Assembly: GCA_014376915.1 (NCBI GenBank)
Contig: JACMQP010000393.1
Location: 1-6,872, forward strand
DNA: 6,872 nt
Direction of reading: 5' to 3'
Source of the DNA: Ramlibacter sp.
GTDB lineage: Bacteria; Pseudomonadota; Gammaproteobacteria; Burkholderiales; Burkholderiaceae
The translations under genes and the position numbers were made by a program. Positions 5,647-6,872 of the stretch are shown in pieces; within the stretch, counting starts at the first letter, position 1; each line of letters opens with the position of its first letter. Below the pieces are notes generated by a model, which was not told where the DNA came from, did not search any database, and was given only the letters and a program-made list of their open reading frames with translations.

Positions 5647-6303
5647 TCAGGGCTTCTGGCTGATCGGCGCGGTCGGCGCGGTCGGCGCGATCTGGGTCTG
5701 GACGCGTCGCATCTCGTCGTCGCTGATCACCTCGAAGATGCGCACCACGCGCTGCACGCCGTCGATCTGGCGCGCGATGGAGGTGGCGCGGTCGGCTTCG
5801 CGCGGCGTCACCCGGCCCATCAGGTAGACCGTGCTGCGCTCCGTTACCACCTTGAACGCGCCCGCATACAGGTCCTTGGCGTCGACCAGCGACGCCTTGA
5901 TCTTGCCGGTGATCAGCACGTCAGAGGAGCGCTGCACCAGGGTGCTGTTGCCTGCAGCCCCCAGCTCGTTGACGATCGTCTTCACGTTTTCGACCCGCGC
6001 GATCACCTGCTCGGCCTGCTGCTTGGCGGCGTCGTTGGGCACTTCGCCGGTCAGCAGGACCTGGCGGTTGTAGCTGGTGATGTTGATGTGGGCGCGGTCG
6101 CCGAAGGTGTCGCGCAGCCGGCTGGCGCCGCGCAGCTCGATGCCTTCGTCCTCCAGTTGGGCGCCGGAGGTGCGCCGGTCGACGGCGACCATGGCGGACA
6201 TCGCTGCGCCGCCCACCACCAGCGGGACGCAGGCGCTCAGCGTGGCAGCCAGCGAGGCGACCAGCGCGATGGTCAGGACAGAAGACGAAAACTTCGGGGT
6301 CAT
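5647..6303 (-). CDS. dolP: DolP/YraP-like outer-membrane lipoprotein with two BON domains
   Basis: A 218-residue lipoprotein. The signal peptide (1-24) ends in lipobox LSAC with C25 as the lipidated cysteine; V26 at +2 (not Asp) fits sorting to the outer membrane. The segment after it ([19 protein letters not shown], 40-58) parallels the start of mature E. coli DolP. BON domain 1 spans about 55-115 ([16 protein letters not shown], then [11 protein letters not shown]) and BON domain 2 about 124-193 ([23 protein letters not shown], then [13 protein letters not shown]). DolP binds anionic phospholipids and supports outer-membrane integrity and the BAM machinery in E. coli; that role is transferred here by similarity. 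The tail is a short proline-rich APT repeat (about 206-214). The start ATG (6303-6301) overlaps the stop of the SIS gene as ATGA and has an AGGAA Shine-Dalgarno (6316-6312) 8 nt upstream, so the two genes are probably translationally coupled. Confidence 0.9.
   Translation of the reverse strand: MTPKFSSSVLTIALVASLAATLSACVPLVVGGAAMSAMVAVDRRTSGAQLEDEGIELRGASRLRDTFGDRAHINITSYNRQVLLTGEVPNDAAKQQAEQVIARVENVKTIVNELGAAGNSTLVQRSSDVLITGKIKASLVDAKDLYAGAFKVVTERSTVYLMGRVTPREADRATSIARQIDGVQRVVRIFEVISDDEMRRVQTQIAPTAPTAPISQKP
5662..5688. repeat. Three tandem 9-bp units in the dolP 3' end
   Basis: GATCGGCGC, GGTCGGCGC, GGTCGGCGC: three units in a row, the first differing by one base. On the minus strand they encode the Ala-Pro-Thr repeat just before the C-terminus of the BON lipoprotein. 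The unit is a multiple of three, so gain or loss of copies would change the tail length without a frameshift. Confidence 0.8.
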
Positions 6304-6872
6304 GTTGGGGATTCCTGTTCTCCGAGGAGCTGGGTGTCGACGCCGTCGCAGATGCAGTGCAGCACCAGCAGGTGAACTTCCTGGATCCGCGCCGTGCGGT
6401 CGTGCGGCACGCAGACATGGACGTCGGTCTCGCGCAGCAGGTTGGTGATCTTGCCGCCGCCGCGCCCGGTCAGCGCCACCACGGTCATTTCGCGTTCGTG
6501 CGCTGCCTCGATGGCGGCCAGGATGTTGGCCGAGTTGCCGCTGGTCGACATGGCCAGCAGCACATCACCGGCTTGGCCCAGGCCGCGCACCTGCTTGGAG
6601 AAGATGCGGGTGAAGTCGTAATCGTTGGCGATCGCCGTGAGGATCGAGCTGTCCGTGGTTAGCGCGATCGCGCCGAGCTCGGGCCGCTCGCGTTCGAACC
6701 GGCCGATGAACTCGGCAGAGAAATGCTGGGCGTCGGCCGCCGAGCCGCCGTTGCCGCAGGCCAGCACCTTGCCGCCGCTGGTCACGCAGGCCAGCACGGC
6801 CTGGACTGCCGCAGCGATCGGTTTGCTCAGCGACTGCGCCGACTGGTATTTCAGGTCGGCGCTGTCGATGAA
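6300..6872 (-). CDS. diaA: DiaA-like SIS-domain protein (5' end beyond window)
   Basis: 190 residues are visible, running off the window edge; compared with E. coli DiaA (196 residues) only about eight N-terminal residues are missing. It is a single SIS (sugar isomerase) domain: [22 protein letters not shown] at visible residues 34-55, then [61 protein letters not shown] and [19 protein letters not shown] near the end. DiaA binds DnaA and promotes replication initiation at oriC in E. coli. The related GmhA makes heptose 7-phosphate for lipopolysaccharide, and databases often label such proteins phosphoheptose isomerase. I prefer DiaA because the C-terminal half matches it better and the next gene is dolP, its E. 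coli neighbour. The GNGGSAAD and STSGNS segments are closer to GmhA, so the functional call is less sure than the fold. Confidence 0.8.
   Translation of the reverse strand, partial: FIDSADLKYQSAQSLSKPIAAAVQAVLACVTSGGKVLACGNGGSAADAQHFSAEFIGRFERERPELGAIALTTDSSILTAIANDYDFTRIFSKQVRGLGQAGDVLLAMSTSGNSANILAAIEAAHEREMTVVALTGRGGGKITNLLRETDVHVCVPHDRTARIQEVHLLVLHCICDGVDTQLLGEQESPT

Noticed and set aside
5609..5827. Small plus-strand frame starting at 5609 after the dehydrogenase gene
   Set aside because: It lacks a convincing Shine-Dalgarno, runs through the repeat-like hairpin and then antisense into the BON lipoprotein gene.

Overview
The window is a high-GC, gene-dense bacterial chromosome segment (about two-thirds G+C by eye). 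Its gene content points to a betaproteobacterium, most likely Burkholderiales (Comamonadaceae or a relative). The reasons are the pilT / cyclic-nucleotide-binding protein / pilU arrangement, yggS divergent from pilT, and a diaA-dolP pair. The lineage is an inference from gene order and protein character, not from a search. No rRNA, tRNA, CRISPR array, insertion sequence or phage gene was seen.

Layout. (1) Positions 1-189 hold the C-terminal end of a glycerol kinase (+). It is followed by a secreted, methionine-rich DUF3617-type protein (264-827, +). (2) The PLP-homeostasis protein YggS/PLPBP (916-1605, -) converges on the DUF3617 gene and diverges from pilT across only 41 bp. (3) A type IV pilus retraction cluster runs on the + strand: pilT (1647-2690), a cyclic-nucleotide-binding-domain protein (2725-3351) and pilU (3382-4518). 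The spacings are 34 and 30 bp, and each gene has a Shine-Dalgarno, so one transcript is likely. (4) A 162-bp gap holds a repeat-like hairpin and a probable terminator. It precedes a 3-hydroxyisobutyrate-dehydrogenase-family oxidoreductase (4681-5583, +). (5) A 63-bp convergent gap with a perfect 16-bp palindrome and a second copy of the repeat-like hairpin leads to a minus-strand pair: a DolP/YraP-like BON lipoprotein (5647-6303), whose start overlaps the stop of a DiaA-like SIS protein (6300 to beyond the window end) as ATGA.

How they work together. PilT and PilU are the hexameric ATPases that retract type IV pili for twitching motility, DNA uptake and surface sensing. The protein encoded between them carries a well-preserved phosphate-binding cassette of the cyclic-nucleotide-binding fold but no DNA-binding domain. 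It is therefore a candidate for direct post-translational control of pilus retraction by a cyclic nucleotide, and is the most interesting element here. The diaA-dolP pair joins a replication-initiation/SIS protein to an outer-membrane quality-control lipoprotein, as in the E. coli yraN-diaA-dolP neighbourhood. The remaining genes are ordinary metabolic or housekeeping functions.
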